Positions 1-8,580 of a DNA stretch of 64,000 nt are shown here, piece by piece; positions within the stretch are counted from its first letter, which is position 1, and each line of letters starts with the position of its first letter. Source of the stretch: JAZGGS01 sp963714405 (GTDB lineage Bacteria; Bacteroidota; Ignavibacteria; Ignavibacteriales; Ignavibacteriaceae); NCBI GenBank assembly GCA_963714405.1, contig CAVQOH010000002.1, positions 930,001 through 994,000 on the forward strand, in the 5' to 3' direction. The notes under the pieces are model-generated. The model was given only the letters and a program-made list of their open reading frames with translations. It did no database searches and was not told the origin of the DNA. Made by a program: the position numbers and the translations under genes.

Positions 1-492
1 GCCGCACCCAGAAAAAATTGCAATTCTAGGTTGACATATCATAAAGAAAAGATTTAACCCGTTAAAAATTGTCATATTTCATCATGTAATTCTGAATTTG
101 GTACTCAATTTATTTGCCGCAATTATTAAGCCATTAAATTATTGTTTATCAATTTATATTCCCACATCAACAAAGAAAAAAATACCAAATCTTTGAATTG
201 ATACATAGAAAATATTTGGGTAAAATTGCAACCTATAATTTTGTAGTTCATCTAACTGATTATATAAATTAAAGCGTGGTTTCAGTTTAGTTAAGGATTT
301 AGAAAAAAGCCGTTAGATATTTATCAGTAATTATAATCTAATTTGATAAGTTATGACGGCTATTTTTGTCGGATATCTGCTGTTAATAATAGAAAAAAAG
401 TACTAACAATCCTTTTTTTAATATTCTTTGGTGGTATGAATATTGAGACTGATTGCCAAAATCCTAAAACATATGATGTGTGATCAGAAAAT
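1..492. other. Leading intergenic region, no gene seen
   Basis: AT-rich sequence with no reading frame that resembles a protein. The only structure I see is an imperfect inverted repeat at 309-360, listed separately. A TATTTTTG string at 361-368 fits the TAnnTTTG box, but it lies 125 nt from the next start and has no well-spaced TTG, so I do not call it a promoter. Confidence 0.6.
309..360. repeat. Imperfect inverted repeat (GCCGT...TTATCA / TGATAA...ACGGC)
   Basis: The outer arms GCCGT and ACGGC and the inner arms TTATCA and TGATAA can pair, with a mismatched stretch between them and a loop of about 16 nt. It could be a terminator hairpin for a gene left of the window, because a short T run follows, or a regulatory site. 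The function is inference. Confidence 0.3.
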
Positions 493-1245
493 ATGAAATT
501 CTTTATTGTTGCCTTTGCGGGAATCTTTTCTCTTTGGTCTCTCACACCATCCAATAGTGCGCCGGGTGAGAGAAATAAAACAACCGGTAAAATCACTTCT
601 ATTATTGATTATCATGAATTGATGATAAAAAATCTTTATACTGAATGTGAACTACAGGATAAACTTGATTACAAAGTTTTTAGGCAGGCAATAGATGGTT
701 ATAATTCAATAGAATTATCGAATAAAAATCTTCTTTCAATAATAGATTATTCAAAACCTTCCAACAAAAAACGCTTCTTTATTATTGATGTTGAAAATCA
801 AAAACTTCTTTATCACACATTAGTAGCACATGGAAAAAATTCCGGGCTAGTAAACGCTACCAAATTTTCAAACAGGAAAGGTTCAAGAAAAAGCAGTCTT
901 GGGTTCTTCAGAACAGGTAATTCATATTATGGAAAGCGCGGTTATTCACTTAAGCTTGAAGGATTGGAAAAGGGAATTAATGATAATGTACACTTGAGGG
1001 GAATTGTTATACACGGCGCAAAATATGTTAGCGAAAAATTTGTTGCAGGTAACAACAGCATGCTCGGGAGAAGCTGGGGGTGCCCGGCAGTTTCTAAAAA
1101 TTTATCAAGGGAAATAATTGATTTATTAAAAGGAGGAAGCTGTTTATACATTTATTCAGATGATGAAAATTACCAGGAACGCTCAGTCCTTGCGAATATT
1201 AATGGAATTAAAAAACCCGAATTAAAACTATCAAATAGTAACTAA
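493..1245 (+). CDS. Exported murein L,D-transpeptidase-like protein (YkuD_2 family)
   Basis: The protein has 250 residues. An N-terminal hydrophobic stretch (about 1-22) looks like a signal peptide, placing it in the periplasm. The core resembles the YkuD_2 branch of L,D-transpeptidase folds: HGKNSG around residue 113, a long Gly/Ser-rich strand region, IVIHGA with His 174, and RSWGCPAV with the presumed nucleophile Cys 197. The family is expected to act on peptidoglycan stem peptides through a Cys thioester, but this subgroup is poorly characterised and the substrate is inferred. The gene stands alone, with 174 nt before the next gene on the same strand. The Shine-Dalgarno sequence is weak. 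Confidence 0.8.
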   Translation: MKFFIVAFAGIFSLWSLTPSNSAPGERNKTTGKITSIIDYHELMIKNLYTECELQDKLDYKVFRQAIDGYNSIELSNKNLLSIIDYSKPSNKKRFFIIDVENQKLLYHTLVAHGKNSGLVNATKFSNRKGSRKSSLGFFRTGNSYYGKRGYSLKLEGLEKGINDNVHLRGIVIHGAKYVSEKFVAGNNSMLGRSWGCPAVSKNLSREIIDLLKGGSCLYIYSDDENYQERSVLANINGIKKPELKLSNSN

Positions 1246-1337
1246 CCTACCTTATCGATTTATATTCTATCCTTAGTTGAAAAAATTGTGAGCCCCATCA
1301 TTGTTACGGATAATTACACTTAAAATTCTACTCTTTT

Positions 1338-1355
1338 GTGATATTTTTGTTATAA
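1338..1355 (+). promoter_or_regulatory. GTGATA-N5-GTTATAA element upstream of msrAB
   Basis: It reads GTGATA, five T, GTTATAA, and contains TATTTTTG, which fits the Bacteroidetes -7 box TAnnTTTG. It ends 65 nt before the msrAB start. The same 18-nt pattern occurs at 34712-34729 and 48896-48913 on the other strand. I infer a promoter or operator. No TTG lies at the usual -33 distance. Confidence 0.5.
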
Positions 1356-1419
1356 ATGAAAATTAAATTAACCAAATAAAAATTTGTTTTTTGGCTGATA
1401 GAAAATAATAAGGGTTTAT

Positions 1420-2487
1420 ATGAAATATTTAATATCATTAACAATAATAGTTTTGATTACTATTACAACTATTTCGCAAATCGAAAATATTGGACCGTTG
1501 GAAAAAACCAGAGTACTTAGCGAAAATGAGCAAGTTGCAACATTAGCAGGAGGATGCTTCTGGTGCATAGAAGCACCTTTTGAGAAAGTGCAGGGAGTTG
1601 TAAAAGTAATTTCCGGTTTTGCAGGTGGAACAAAGAAAAATCCAACTTACAAAGAAGTTAGCAATGGAAAAACCAATTACAGAGAAGCAGTAAAAATTTA
1701 TTTTGATCCTTTGGTAATTAGTTATGCAGAAATACTTGATATTTTCTGGAAACAATTTGATCCAACTGATGAAGGAGGTTCATTTGCGGATAGAGGTTTT
1801 CAATATACATCAGCAATTTTTTATCACGATGAGAAACAGAAAAAGATAGCCCAAAAATCAAAAAACGAATTAAACAATTCAGGAATATTCGATAAAAAGA
1901 TAGTTACACCGGTAATTAAGTTTACAACATTTTATCCTGCTGAAGATTATCACCAGGATTTTTATAAAAAAGATCCGGATAGGTATTTCAGCTACCGCAA
2001 AGGATCAGGAAGGGATGAATTTATTATGAAAAAATGGGGTAAAGAAAAAAAATATATCAAACCTGATAATAAAGAAGTAAAAAGCAAGCTGAGTGAATTG
2101 CAATACCTTGTCACCCAGCAAAATAGCACTGAACGTGCATTTCAGAATGATTACTGGGATAACCACGAAGCCGGTATTTACGTGGATGTAGTTACCGGTG
2201 AACCCCTTTTCAGTTCTAAAGATAAATTTGATTCAGGCACCGGATGGCCGAGCTTCATTAAACCGATTGATCCCAAATATATAGTTAAGATAGAAGATAA
2301 CACCCTGGGAATGCAAAGAGTTGAAGTAAGAAGCAAGATTGGAGATTCGCATCTTGGGCATGTCTTTGACGATGGTCCCGAACCAACAAGGTTAAGATAT
2401 TGTATGAATTCTGCTGCGATGAGATTTATCCCAAAAGAGAAAATGAAAGAAGAAGGTTATGGAGAATATTTGTGGCTGGTTGAGTAA
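1420..2487 (+). CDS. msrAB: Exported bifunctional methionine sulfoxide reductase MsrA-MsrB
   Basis: 355 residues: a hydrophobic N-terminus (about 1-20, signal peptide or anchor), an MsrA domain (about 38-200) with GGCFWC and catalytic Cys 46, and an MsrB domain (about 224-350) with RYCMNSAA and catalytic Cys 328. It reduces both S- and R-diastereomers of methionine sulfoxide, here presumably in envelope proteins. The MsrB half is the zinc-free type: the two CxxC pairs of zinc-binding forms are replaced (GIYVDVVTGEPLF and DSHLGHVF). The position that holds a resolving Cys in PilB-like enzymes reads FDSGTGWPSF, with Thr. Its TAA is followed immediately by the ATG of the next gene, so the two are probably cotranscribed. 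Confidence 0.93.
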   Translation: MKYLISLTIIVLITITTISQIENIGPLEKTRVLSENEQVATLAGGCFWCIEAPFEKVQGVVKVISGFAGGTKKNPTYKEVSNGKTNYREAVKIYFDPLVISYAEILDIFWKQFDPTDEGGSFADRGFQYTSAIFYHDEKQKKIAQKSKNELNNSGIFDKKIVTPVIKFTTFYPAEDYHQDFYKKDPDRYFSYRKGSGRDEFIMKKWGKEKKYIKPDNKEVKSKLSELQYLVTQQNSTERAFQNDYWDNHEAGIYVDVVTGEPLFSSKDKFDSGTGWPSFIKPIDPKYIVKIEDNTLGMQRVEVRSKIGDSHLGHVFDDGPEPTRLRYCMNSAAMRFIPKEKMKEEGYGEYLWLVE

Positions 2488-3150
2488 ATGAAAATAAAGG
2501 CAATAATAACCGGTGCTACTGGAATGGTTGGAGAAGGTGTTCTTCACGAATGCCTTCTGCATCCCGATGTAGAATCAGTTTTGGTAATAAATCGTAAACC
2601 GTGTGGGGTAAATCACGAAAAGTTGAAGGAGATTATTCACCAAGATTTTTTTGATCTTTCACAGATCGAAAATCATCTTTCCGGTTACAGCGCTTGCTAT
2701 TTTTGCGCAGGAGTTTCTTCTGTTGGTAAAAAAGAGGATGAATATAAACGTATCACGTACGATTTAACTTTAAACTTTGCAAATACTTTATTAAAGCTTA
2801 ATCATAATTTAACATATTGTTACGTATCAGGAGTGGGAACTGACAGCACAGAAAAGGGAAGAAGTATGTGGGCTCGTGTGAAAGGTAAAACAGAGAACGA
2901 TTTGTTAAAACTTCCTTTTAAAGCTGCTTTTATGTTTAGACCCGGTTATATTCAGCCGACAGGAGGATTAAAGAGCACTTATAAAGTTTATAAAATTTTT
3001 GCTCCTTTTTATCCACTTATAAAATTACTTTTCTCTAAGTATGCTACAACACTAAAGGAAATTGGTTTAACAATGATAAATGTGACGCTGTATGGATCTG
3101 ATAAGAAAGTTTTGGAATGCAGGGATATTGTTCAACAATCAAAAAGATGA
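2488..3150 (+). CDS. NAD(P)-binding SDR-like epimerase/dehydrogenase
   Basis: 220 residues with a Rossmann fold start (TGATGMVGEGV, residues 9-19), matching the short atypical SDR group often annotated as NAD-dependent epimerase or HTATIP2-like. The central CYFCAG and YVSGVGTDS strands and the RPGYIQP turn fit this family. The classical YxxxK catalytic pair is not obvious, so it may bind a nucleotide without being a standard dehydrogenase. The ATG directly abuts the msrAB stop codon, pointing to translational coupling and perhaps a redox role. Its 3' end overlaps the convergent cyclase gene by 12 nt. The substrate is unknown. Confidence 0.75.
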   Translation: MKIKAIITGATGMVGEGVLHECLLHPDVESVLVINRKPCGVNHEKLKEIIHQDFFDLSQIENHLSGYSACYFCAGVSSVGKKEDEYKRITYDLTLNFANTLLKLNHNLTYCYVSGVGTDSTEKGRSMWARVKGKTENDLLKLPFKAAFMFRPGYIQPTGGLKSTYKVYKIFAPFYPLIKLLFSKYATTLKEIGLTMINVTLYGSDKKVLECRDIVQQSKR

Positions 3151-4260
3151 TTCTTTTTCAGTTACACTATAAAGCTTAACTTCATTTTCCTTTCCTTTAA
3201 GTTTTATTGAATCAATAAACTCAGTTTTGAATGATTCATCCCAATTAATCTTATCATTTAGTTTTTCAGATATAATAAAAGATTTACTATAAGTGTTGCA
3301 GACACCTTGTATTCTTGCTGCAGTGTTTATAGTATCTCCGTGGTAAGCTATTTCCCGCTTAAAATCTCCTACTTCAGCAACTGTAATTTTCCCAAGGTTT
3401 GCTCCAGCTTTAAATTGTGGAATAAATCCAAATTTCCTTGCATAGTAATCTTTTTTACTTTCAAGAAAATCTTGAAAAGCAAAGTAAAACCTTATACAAC
3501 TCATATCTTTTAACCCATCTTCACTATTCCAGCTGAGCACAACCTCATCTCCAACATACTGATAAATCTCCGCATTAAATGGCGCTAAAACTTTGCTCAC
3601 ATCAAAAAAACAATCTTGTATCAACTCGCTGAATTTTATATGCCCTAATTTTTCGGCGTACGATGTTGAATCTTTTAGATCCATAAAAAGAAATATTCTC
3701 TGTTCAACTGATGGTTTGCGATATTTACCCAGAAGCAGTGGAATTAAAATTCCCGGACCAAATTTGTTATTCATCTGCTTAATAAAACTTATGATAATTA
3801 TCATTACCGCCGTATAAATTGACGATGCGAAGAACATATTTCCTGAAAACAATTCGGTATAATTTATTAATGGGCTATCAACAAATCTTGCATCAAGAGA
3901 TGTTCCTATGCTGTAAGCGATGAACCCAACCAAATACCAGGTGACAAGGTAAAAGACTCCTTTAATAAGAATTTCAATTCCGAGTGATTTCCCACGTAAT
4001 CTTTTTTCAACAAAAAAATCTACTATACCAAGCACTGTTCCAAAGATGATTGCTGCCATTATAGCAACAATAATGTTTTCACCAAGATAAACATCAACCT
4101 TATGGGGATATAGACTCGTAACAGCTTTAGATATGAAATAGATTAAAATAAAAAATAAGATGTATGCAGCTATCCAAAAGTTTATCTGGGTTCCAATGTT
4201 AGATAATAAGGGATGCTTTAAGTAAAGTCTTCTGGCTGTTGTTGTGTAATCGAGTTTCAT
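3139..4260 (-). CDS. Membrane-anchored class III adenylate/guanylate cyclase
   Basis: 373 residues. The N-terminal half has about four hydrophobic helices (roughly 27-50, 65-85, 105-128 and 145-165), followed by a class III cyclase catalytic domain (about 185-370). The two metal-binding Asp sit in FLFMDLKDSTSYAE and YVGDEVVLSW, and the transition-state Asn/Arg pair in GDTINTAARIQ, so the enzyme looks catalytically competent. Whether it makes cAMP or cGMP cannot be read with certainty. A paralogue with the same layout lies at 5667-6773. The two genes share the membrane-plus-cyclase architecture and no CRP-type receptor is visible nearby. Confidence 0.88.
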   Translation of the reverse strand: MKLDYTTTARRLYLKHPLLSNIGTQINFWIAAYILFFILIYFISKAVTSLYPHKVDVYLGENIIVAIMAAIIFGTVLGIVDFFVEKRLRGKSLGIEILIKGVFYLVTWYLVGFIAYSIGTSLDARFVDSPLINYTELFSGNMFFASSIYTAVMIIIISFIKQMNNKFGPGILIPLLLGKYRKPSVEQRIFLFMDLKDSTSYAEKLGHIKFSELIQDCFFDVSKVLAPFNAEIYQYVGDEVVLSWNSEDGLKDMSCIRFYFAFQDFLESKKDYYARKFGFIPQFKAGANLGKITVAEVGDFKREIAYHGDTINTAARIQGVCNTYSKSFIISEKLNDKINWDESFKTEFIDSIKLKGKENEVKLYSVTEKESSF

Positions 4261-4443
4261 CTATCCTGTCAACTGTAAATCGAAAACCTCCATAAATATA
4301 GTTTATTCATTAAATATGTAAAAATGAACGAAAGACTTTTGAAGCCAGGCAGTGTGGTTCTAAATACTAATAAACTAAAAATAATTATCTTTGGTATAGA
4401 AATTGTTCCAATCATTTTTTAAGAAATCCAAGAAAGAATAATA

Positions 4444-5178
4444 ATGAAAAAGTTTCTCCTTAATACTTCAGCACTCCTACTTTTATTTTCCTTTTCTACT
4501 TTCGCACAAATAACTGTTCAGGTTGGTGGTGGTTTGGGTGCAACGTCGCCCACAGGAAACTATGCGGGAACAACAATTGATTTTTATAGCGGTACTCATT
4601 ATGGATTGGGTAGTGGTTTTAATATGCATGCAAAAGCCCGCGTGGGTTTACTGGGATTTAATTTGTTTGGTATGATTGACCACTCAACTTTAAGCAGTGG
4701 TGAGGGTGAAGGAGAGCCAGGTAATGGTAAGGTCGAGAATTCTCACAAAATATTTTCACTTAAAGCCGGACCGGAATATAATTTATCAATCCCTTTATTC
4801 CCCTTGGGATTTTATCTTAATGGCTTTGTTTCAGTTAATACAATAAGCGGGACAGCAAAATTTCAGGGATTAACGAAAGTTCCAAGCGGTGAATATGATA
4901 TCGAATCTTCAACAAGATTTGGTGCAGGAGCCGGCGGCGGAGTTCTGCTGGATATTCTGCCTGTTATAACTTTGGATTTTGGAATTCAGTACAATGTTTA
5001 TAACTTATTTGGTAAACAATACACTGCAAATGTAACATCACATCCAAGACTTGATGCTTACACTTCTCTAAATGATGAAAAAGATCCTCTTTTTGAATCA
5101 ACTGAAGATAGAATTATTGGTGATTCCCGCTCTATGAACGCATGGCAGTTTACAGTTACGGCTTTGATAGGTTTGTAA
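4444..5178 (+). CDS. Predicted outer-membrane beta-barrel protein
   Basis: 244 residues with a clear signal peptide (hydrophobic residues about 4-18, cleavage near TFAQ). The rest is rich in Gly, aromatic residues and alternating strands (for example GGGLGATSPTGNYAG and FGAGAGGGVLLDILPVITL), and ends with an aromatic/hydrophobic strand and a C-terminal Leu, as in small outer-membrane barrels. I recognise no specific family beyond this general class. It lies between the two cyclase paralogues, but on the opposite strand to both. Start choice: first ATG, with an AAGAAAG stretch 9-15 nt upstream. Confidence 0.65.
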   Translation: MKKFLLNTSALLLLFSFSTFAQITVQVGGGLGATSPTGNYAGTTIDFYSGTHYGLGSGFNMHAKARVGLLGFNLFGMIDHSTLSSGEGEGEPGNGKVENSHKIFSLKAGPEYNLSIPLFPLGFYLNGFVSVNTISGTAKFQGLTKVPSGEYDIESSTRFGAGAGGGVLLDILPVITLDFGIQYNVYNLFGKQYTANVTSHPRLDAYTSLNDEKDPLFESTEDRIIGDSRSMNAWQFTVTALIGL

Positions 5179-5206
5179 AAAACAAGTAGTAAAAGTTAAA
5201 CAATGA

Positions 5207-5680
5207 TCAATTTAAAAGATGCTCAACTTCTTTTACTAAGCTGGGATAAACTTTTGATAATCTTTTAAGACCTGCAATTACATCTTTTTGCAGGTCATCA
5301 AAATCCAATTCATTTCCTCCACCAAGAGTGTAGGAGATTAGTATTTTATAATATTCTTCAGCCAGCTTTTCACTTCGTGCCATTATTTCACCCATTGCTT
5401 CAGGCGCTCCCCATCCTATTCCCCCTGATTCTTCGGTTAAGCTTAGCATAAGCCGTCGCATAACAGTGCGGGCGAATTCAATATCATCTTCAGCAATTTT
5501 TGAAACCACTTCACCCATTGCCGTTACCGTATTCTCTTTTAATCTCTTATCTGTACTACACAGAAATGAAAAAAGCACATTCACTAATTTCCGATCATCG
5601 TAATTATGAATTTTATAAAGATTGCATTCAAAATCATTTTGCTGTAAAAATTCCAATACTTCTTTTTTAAGTTTTTTCAT
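5207..5680 (-). CDS. HEAT-like repeat protein (DVU0298-like)
   Basis: 157 residues, soluble and helical with no signal peptide. Repeated helix pairs and the segment GIGWGAPEAMGEIMAR resemble HEAT/armadillo-like proteins of the DVU0298 type, in which this WGAPEAMGE segment recurs. The biochemical role is unknown. The start codon lies 14 nt inside the end of the upstream cyclase gene (5667-6773), so the two are almost certainly cotranscribed and coupled. It may be a scaffold or regulator linked to the cyclase, which is inference from context only. Confidence 0.65.
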   Translation of the reverse strand: MKKLKKEVLEFLQQNDFECNLYKIHNYDDRKLVNVLFSFLCSTDKRLKENTVTAMGEVVSKIAEDDIEFARTVMRRLMLSLTEESGGIGWGAPEAMGEIMARSEKLAEEYYKILISYTLGGGNELDFDDLQKDVIAGLKRLSKVYPSLVKEVEHLLN

Positions 5681-6773
5681 CTCTCAATTCAACACTGAAT
5701 ATTCCTATATCGTATTTTTTCCCCTTTAGTTTTACTATACCATTCGATTCTATCATAAACTTTTCGTCAATCTTCTCATCGCTAAGAATACTAAGTAAAT
5801 CAGCGGAAACCAGCAAGCAAGTTTTCAATCGGTTACAGGCATCCTGTATTCTTGCGGTTGTATTTACAGTATCACCATGATAAGCAATTTCTTTTTTTGC
5901 ACCACCAATCTCAGTAATCACCACCTCGCCATAGTGAAGTCCCGCCTTAAATTCAGGTATTAGACCGTAATTATTTAGATAATAATCTGATCTATCCTTA
6001 ATTGTTTTATCAAACTCAAAAAAGGCATTAATACAATTATTATCTTTTACGCCTTTTCCCAAATCCCAGGTTAAAATAACTTCATCACCCACGTATTGAT
6101 AAATTGAAGCATCCCGATTAACAACAACGTCTGTTAAATCATAAAAGCAATCCCGGATTAGCTGGCTGTATTTTAAATGTCCATATTCTTCAGCGTAAGA
6201 AGTTGAAGATTTTAAATCTAGAAACATGAAAACCCTTATCTCTTCCTTTGGCTGATGATATCTTCCCAGTAAAAAATTTATTAGAACACCTTGCCCAAGC
6301 TTATCACTAATTTGCAGCATAAACAGCCCTGTCATCACAGCTATGCTCCAGTAAAGCATAATCAGTATAAAAATACGGTTGTTCAGATAGTTGAAATAAG
6401 AATAAAACACCTCAGTATGAAAAAATGGTTTATCTAACCCGATGCTGGCAACTGTTATAATAGCTAGGGAAGTGAAAATAAAAATATTTATCAGATAAAA
6501 AGAAGTTTTTAATATTAAAGTTTTTCCAAAAGCTTTCTTTCGAAGTAACTTATTAAAGTATAAAACTTCAAAAGAAGCTATAGCTGCACCACCCAATAGT
6601 GAAACTAAAATTGAAACCAATAAACTTCTTAATAAATTATATTCTAAGCCAAGGATATTAGTTGATATAGTATGATAGTTAAGGATTGTACTTTCGAAGA
6701 AAACATAGAAGAGAGCAGCTAAAACCCAGTAGCTGATAAGAAAAATAATTTTATATAATTTTATTTTAAACAC
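5667..6773 (-). CDS. Membrane-anchored class III adenylate/guanylate cyclase (second paralogue)
   Basis: 368 residues with the same plan as the cyclase at 3139-4260: about four N-terminal membrane helices and a C-terminal class III catalytic domain. Metal ligands lie in FMFLDLKSSTSYAE and YVGDEVILTW, and the catalytic Asn/Arg in GDTVNTTARIQ. The match to the first paralogue runs through membrane and catalytic parts alike, so a gene duplication is likely. The membrane part probably senses or localises, but no known sensor domain is visible. The downstream HEAT-like gene overlaps its 3' end. Confidence 0.88.
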   Translation of the reverse strand: MFKIKLYKIIFLISYWVLAALFYVFFESTILNYHTISTNILGLEYNLLRSLLVSILVSLLGGAAIASFEVLYFNKLLRKKAFGKTLILKTSFYLINIFIFTSLAIITVASIGLDKPFFHTEVFYSYFNYLNNRIFILIMLYWSIAVMTGLFMLQISDKLGQGVLINFLLGRYHQPKEEIRVFMFLDLKSSTSYAEEYGHLKYSQLIRDCFYDLTDVVVNRDASIYQYVGDEVILTWDLGKGVKDNNCINAFFEFDKTIKDRSDYYLNNYGLIPEFKAGLHYGEVVITEIGGAKKEIAYHGDTVNTTARIQDACNRLKTCLLVSADLLSILSDEKIDEKFMIESNGIVKLKGKKYDIGIFSVELRDEKT

Positions 6774-6831
6774 TTAATAATCGTATTGCTATTGTTCAGA
6801 TAATTTATTTCCCAAATAGAATAGTCAGATA

Positions 6832-7269
6832 TTAACCGTATATATAAAGTATTTTTATTGCCTTAATAATTGTTGCCAAACCAATTAATCCCCACAGCAA
6901 TACAAAAATATAATACGTTTTTAATAGTTCCGGCTTTCCAATTTTTACGCCTTTGTGCTTTAATTCTATTCTGGTAAGTATTGCTCTGCCTGCAAAATAT
7001 ACATACATACTTCCACCTATCATTCCGTAATAAACCCAAAGCGGGTCATTAAAAAGCAATAATACGCCCGCAAATGGCAAAGTCCAAAGTGTTATCGAAT
7101 CCCATTTTGCTTCGCCATGTGTGTCAGCGTAAAATGCAATATCAACATCTGTCTCCGGTTCAATTAAATTAAGTTTACCTGCAATTTTAGGAGTAAGTGC
7201 GGATAATACTTGCCCGCCCCAGGCAAGCAATCCAAAAATCAGTAGTAATATTCCCCAGATTATATCCAC
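6832..7269 (-). CDS. Small integral membrane protein, function unknown
   Basis: About 145 residues with three to four hydrophobic helices (roughly 4-27, 62-80, 85-102 and 120-142). I do not recognise the family. I chose the GTG at 7269 because AGAAGGTG sits about 6 nt upstream. A GTG nine bases earlier (7278) would add three residues but lies inside that Shine-Dalgarno sequence. It follows the histidine phosphatase gene on the same strand after a gap of roughly 16 nt, so the two are likely one transcription unit. Confidence 0.6.
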   Translation of the reverse strand: MDIIWGILLLIFGLLAWGGQVLSALTPKIAGKLNLIEPETDVDIAFYADTHGEAKWDSITLWTLPFAGVLLLFNDPLWVYYGMIGGSMYVYFAGRAILTRIELKHKGVKIGKPELLKTYYIFVLLWGLIGLATIIKAIKILYIYG

Positions 7270-7285
7270 GATATTCACCTTCTAA

Positions 7286-8038
7286 TTAATTAGTATCAAA
7301 TATCAGTAATTTAGCTTTGTTTTCTCCTCCAGTTAAAGTTTGCATATTAGATGGAATGTGTCCCAAATCATTAAACGAAACTAATTTCATCGATCCTTCA
7401 GGGGATATCCGAACAATTGTTAAACTGCAATTGCCAATCGTCATTTGAAGCCAGACTTTAGTTTCAACACTTAAAACTTTAGTTACAAAATAACGTATTA
7501 CATTTCCGTGACAAACAATAATATCATTTTTGTTATTTTCATCAGGCGAGGGGACAAAATATTTATCAAATGCATTTTCAAGATTTTCAACACATGTTCT
7601 TAAATCAATCTCACTTTCTCCTTTCATTATATCTTCACGCCAGGTTGGTGGAGTGCATTCACGTATTAGTTTTGATTGATTTAATATCAATTCAGGAAAT
7701 TCATCATTTATTATCATCGCAGTTTGCTTAGCACGCATCATTGTGCTGCTTGTAAGGGTATTGAACGCAATCCCCATTGATTTAAGTCTTGCTGAAAGCA
7801 ATCTTGTTTGAGCTATTCCAAGTGGAACTAGTTCTTTCCCAACATCAGGATCGCGTTCATCTTCAATGTTATAATCACCGTGACGAATAAGATAAAGAGT
7901 ACGAATTCCGGTTGCGTTTGATTCGTTTATTTGCGCGGTTACAAAAAAAGGAGTAACTAATATTAAAATAACAATTAAAGTGCTAACAACGTTGAATAAA
8001 ACATTTAAATGGGATACGCTTAAAAATGAAATTTTCAT
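7286..8038 (-). CDS. Histidine phosphatase family protein (phosphoglycerate mutase-like), membrane-anchored or exported
   Basis: 250 residues from the ATG at 8038. This start has AGAAAGAAG about 5 nt upstream, whereas the longer frame would begin at a TTG without a good site. An N-terminal hydrophobic helix (about 15-35) anchors or exports it. The catalytic LYLIRHGD motif supplies the phosphorylated His. SSTMMRAKQTA supplies conserved Arg, and IVCHGNVIRYF the second His. Spacing resembles PGAM5-like phosphatases rather than true mutases. The substrate is not predictable. Confidence 0.8.
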   Translation of the reverse strand: MKISFLSVSHLNVLFNVVSTLIVILILVTPFFVTAQINESNATGIRTLYLIRHGDYNIEDERDPDVGKELVPLGIAQTRLLSARLKSMGIAFNTLTSSTMMRAKQTAMIINDEFPELILNQSKLIRECTPPTWREDIMKGESEIDLRTCVENLENAFDKYFVPSPDENNKNDIIVCHGNVIRYFVTKVLSVETKVWLQMTIGNCSLTIVRISPEGSMKLVSFNDLGHIPSNMQTLTGGENKAKLLIFDTN

Positions 8039-8250
8039 TCGAGTCTTCTTTCTTATATGTGAAAAAATTCGCAAATAGAAACTACTAATAATCAAAACTT
8101 AAGTTATGAGAAATAAATAGTAAAGCAGAAAATTTAAAAAATGGGGAACAGAAGAAATTCAAATTCGTCTTAAAACTTTGAATGGTTTTTATACTTAAAC
8201 GGGATTTCTTATTTTGAACCATATAAATTTGGTTGAAAGGAAGATTGGTT

Positions 8251-8481
8251 ATGGCTTTCAGAGATCAACAAAAATTGCTGGATGAACTTAAAAAACATGA
8301 AAGAAAGTTTACAAGGCAGGAATCTGATGAGTATAAAATATTTGTCAAAAGACAAAAAGATGATGAAGATTTTGATTCAGTATCAATGAAACGGCTTAAG
8401 GAACTTTATGATAAATATTATCAACCTGCTGATTTTTCAAAATATGATAAATTTTTTAAGAAAAGTGATGATTCTGATTAG
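8251..8481 (+). CDS. Small charged cytosolic protein, function unknown
   Basis: 76 residues from the ATG at 8251, with GAAAGGAAG 7-15 nt upstream. The TTG at 8233 would place the ribosome site inside the coding part. Very rich in Lys, Asp and Glu and predicted helical (QQKLLDELKKHERKF, then KRLKELYDKYY). There is no signal peptide or known domain. It lies on the same strand 100 nt before the large DUF2723 gene. A TAAATTTG box overlaps the untranslated part at 8224-8231, only 20 nt from the start. Confidence 0.5.
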   Translation: MAFRDQQKLLDELKKHERKFTRQESDEYKIFVKRQKDDEDFDSVSMKRLKELYDKYYQPADFSKYDKFFKKSDDSD

Positions 8482-8580
8482 CAAATAATTTAGAAACTTG
8501 ATTGTATAAGCATTATTTTAAGTTGCTAAAGAGTGGTTATGTAAGTAATTTTGTTTTTCTTTTTCAATTCAGAGGCAAGG

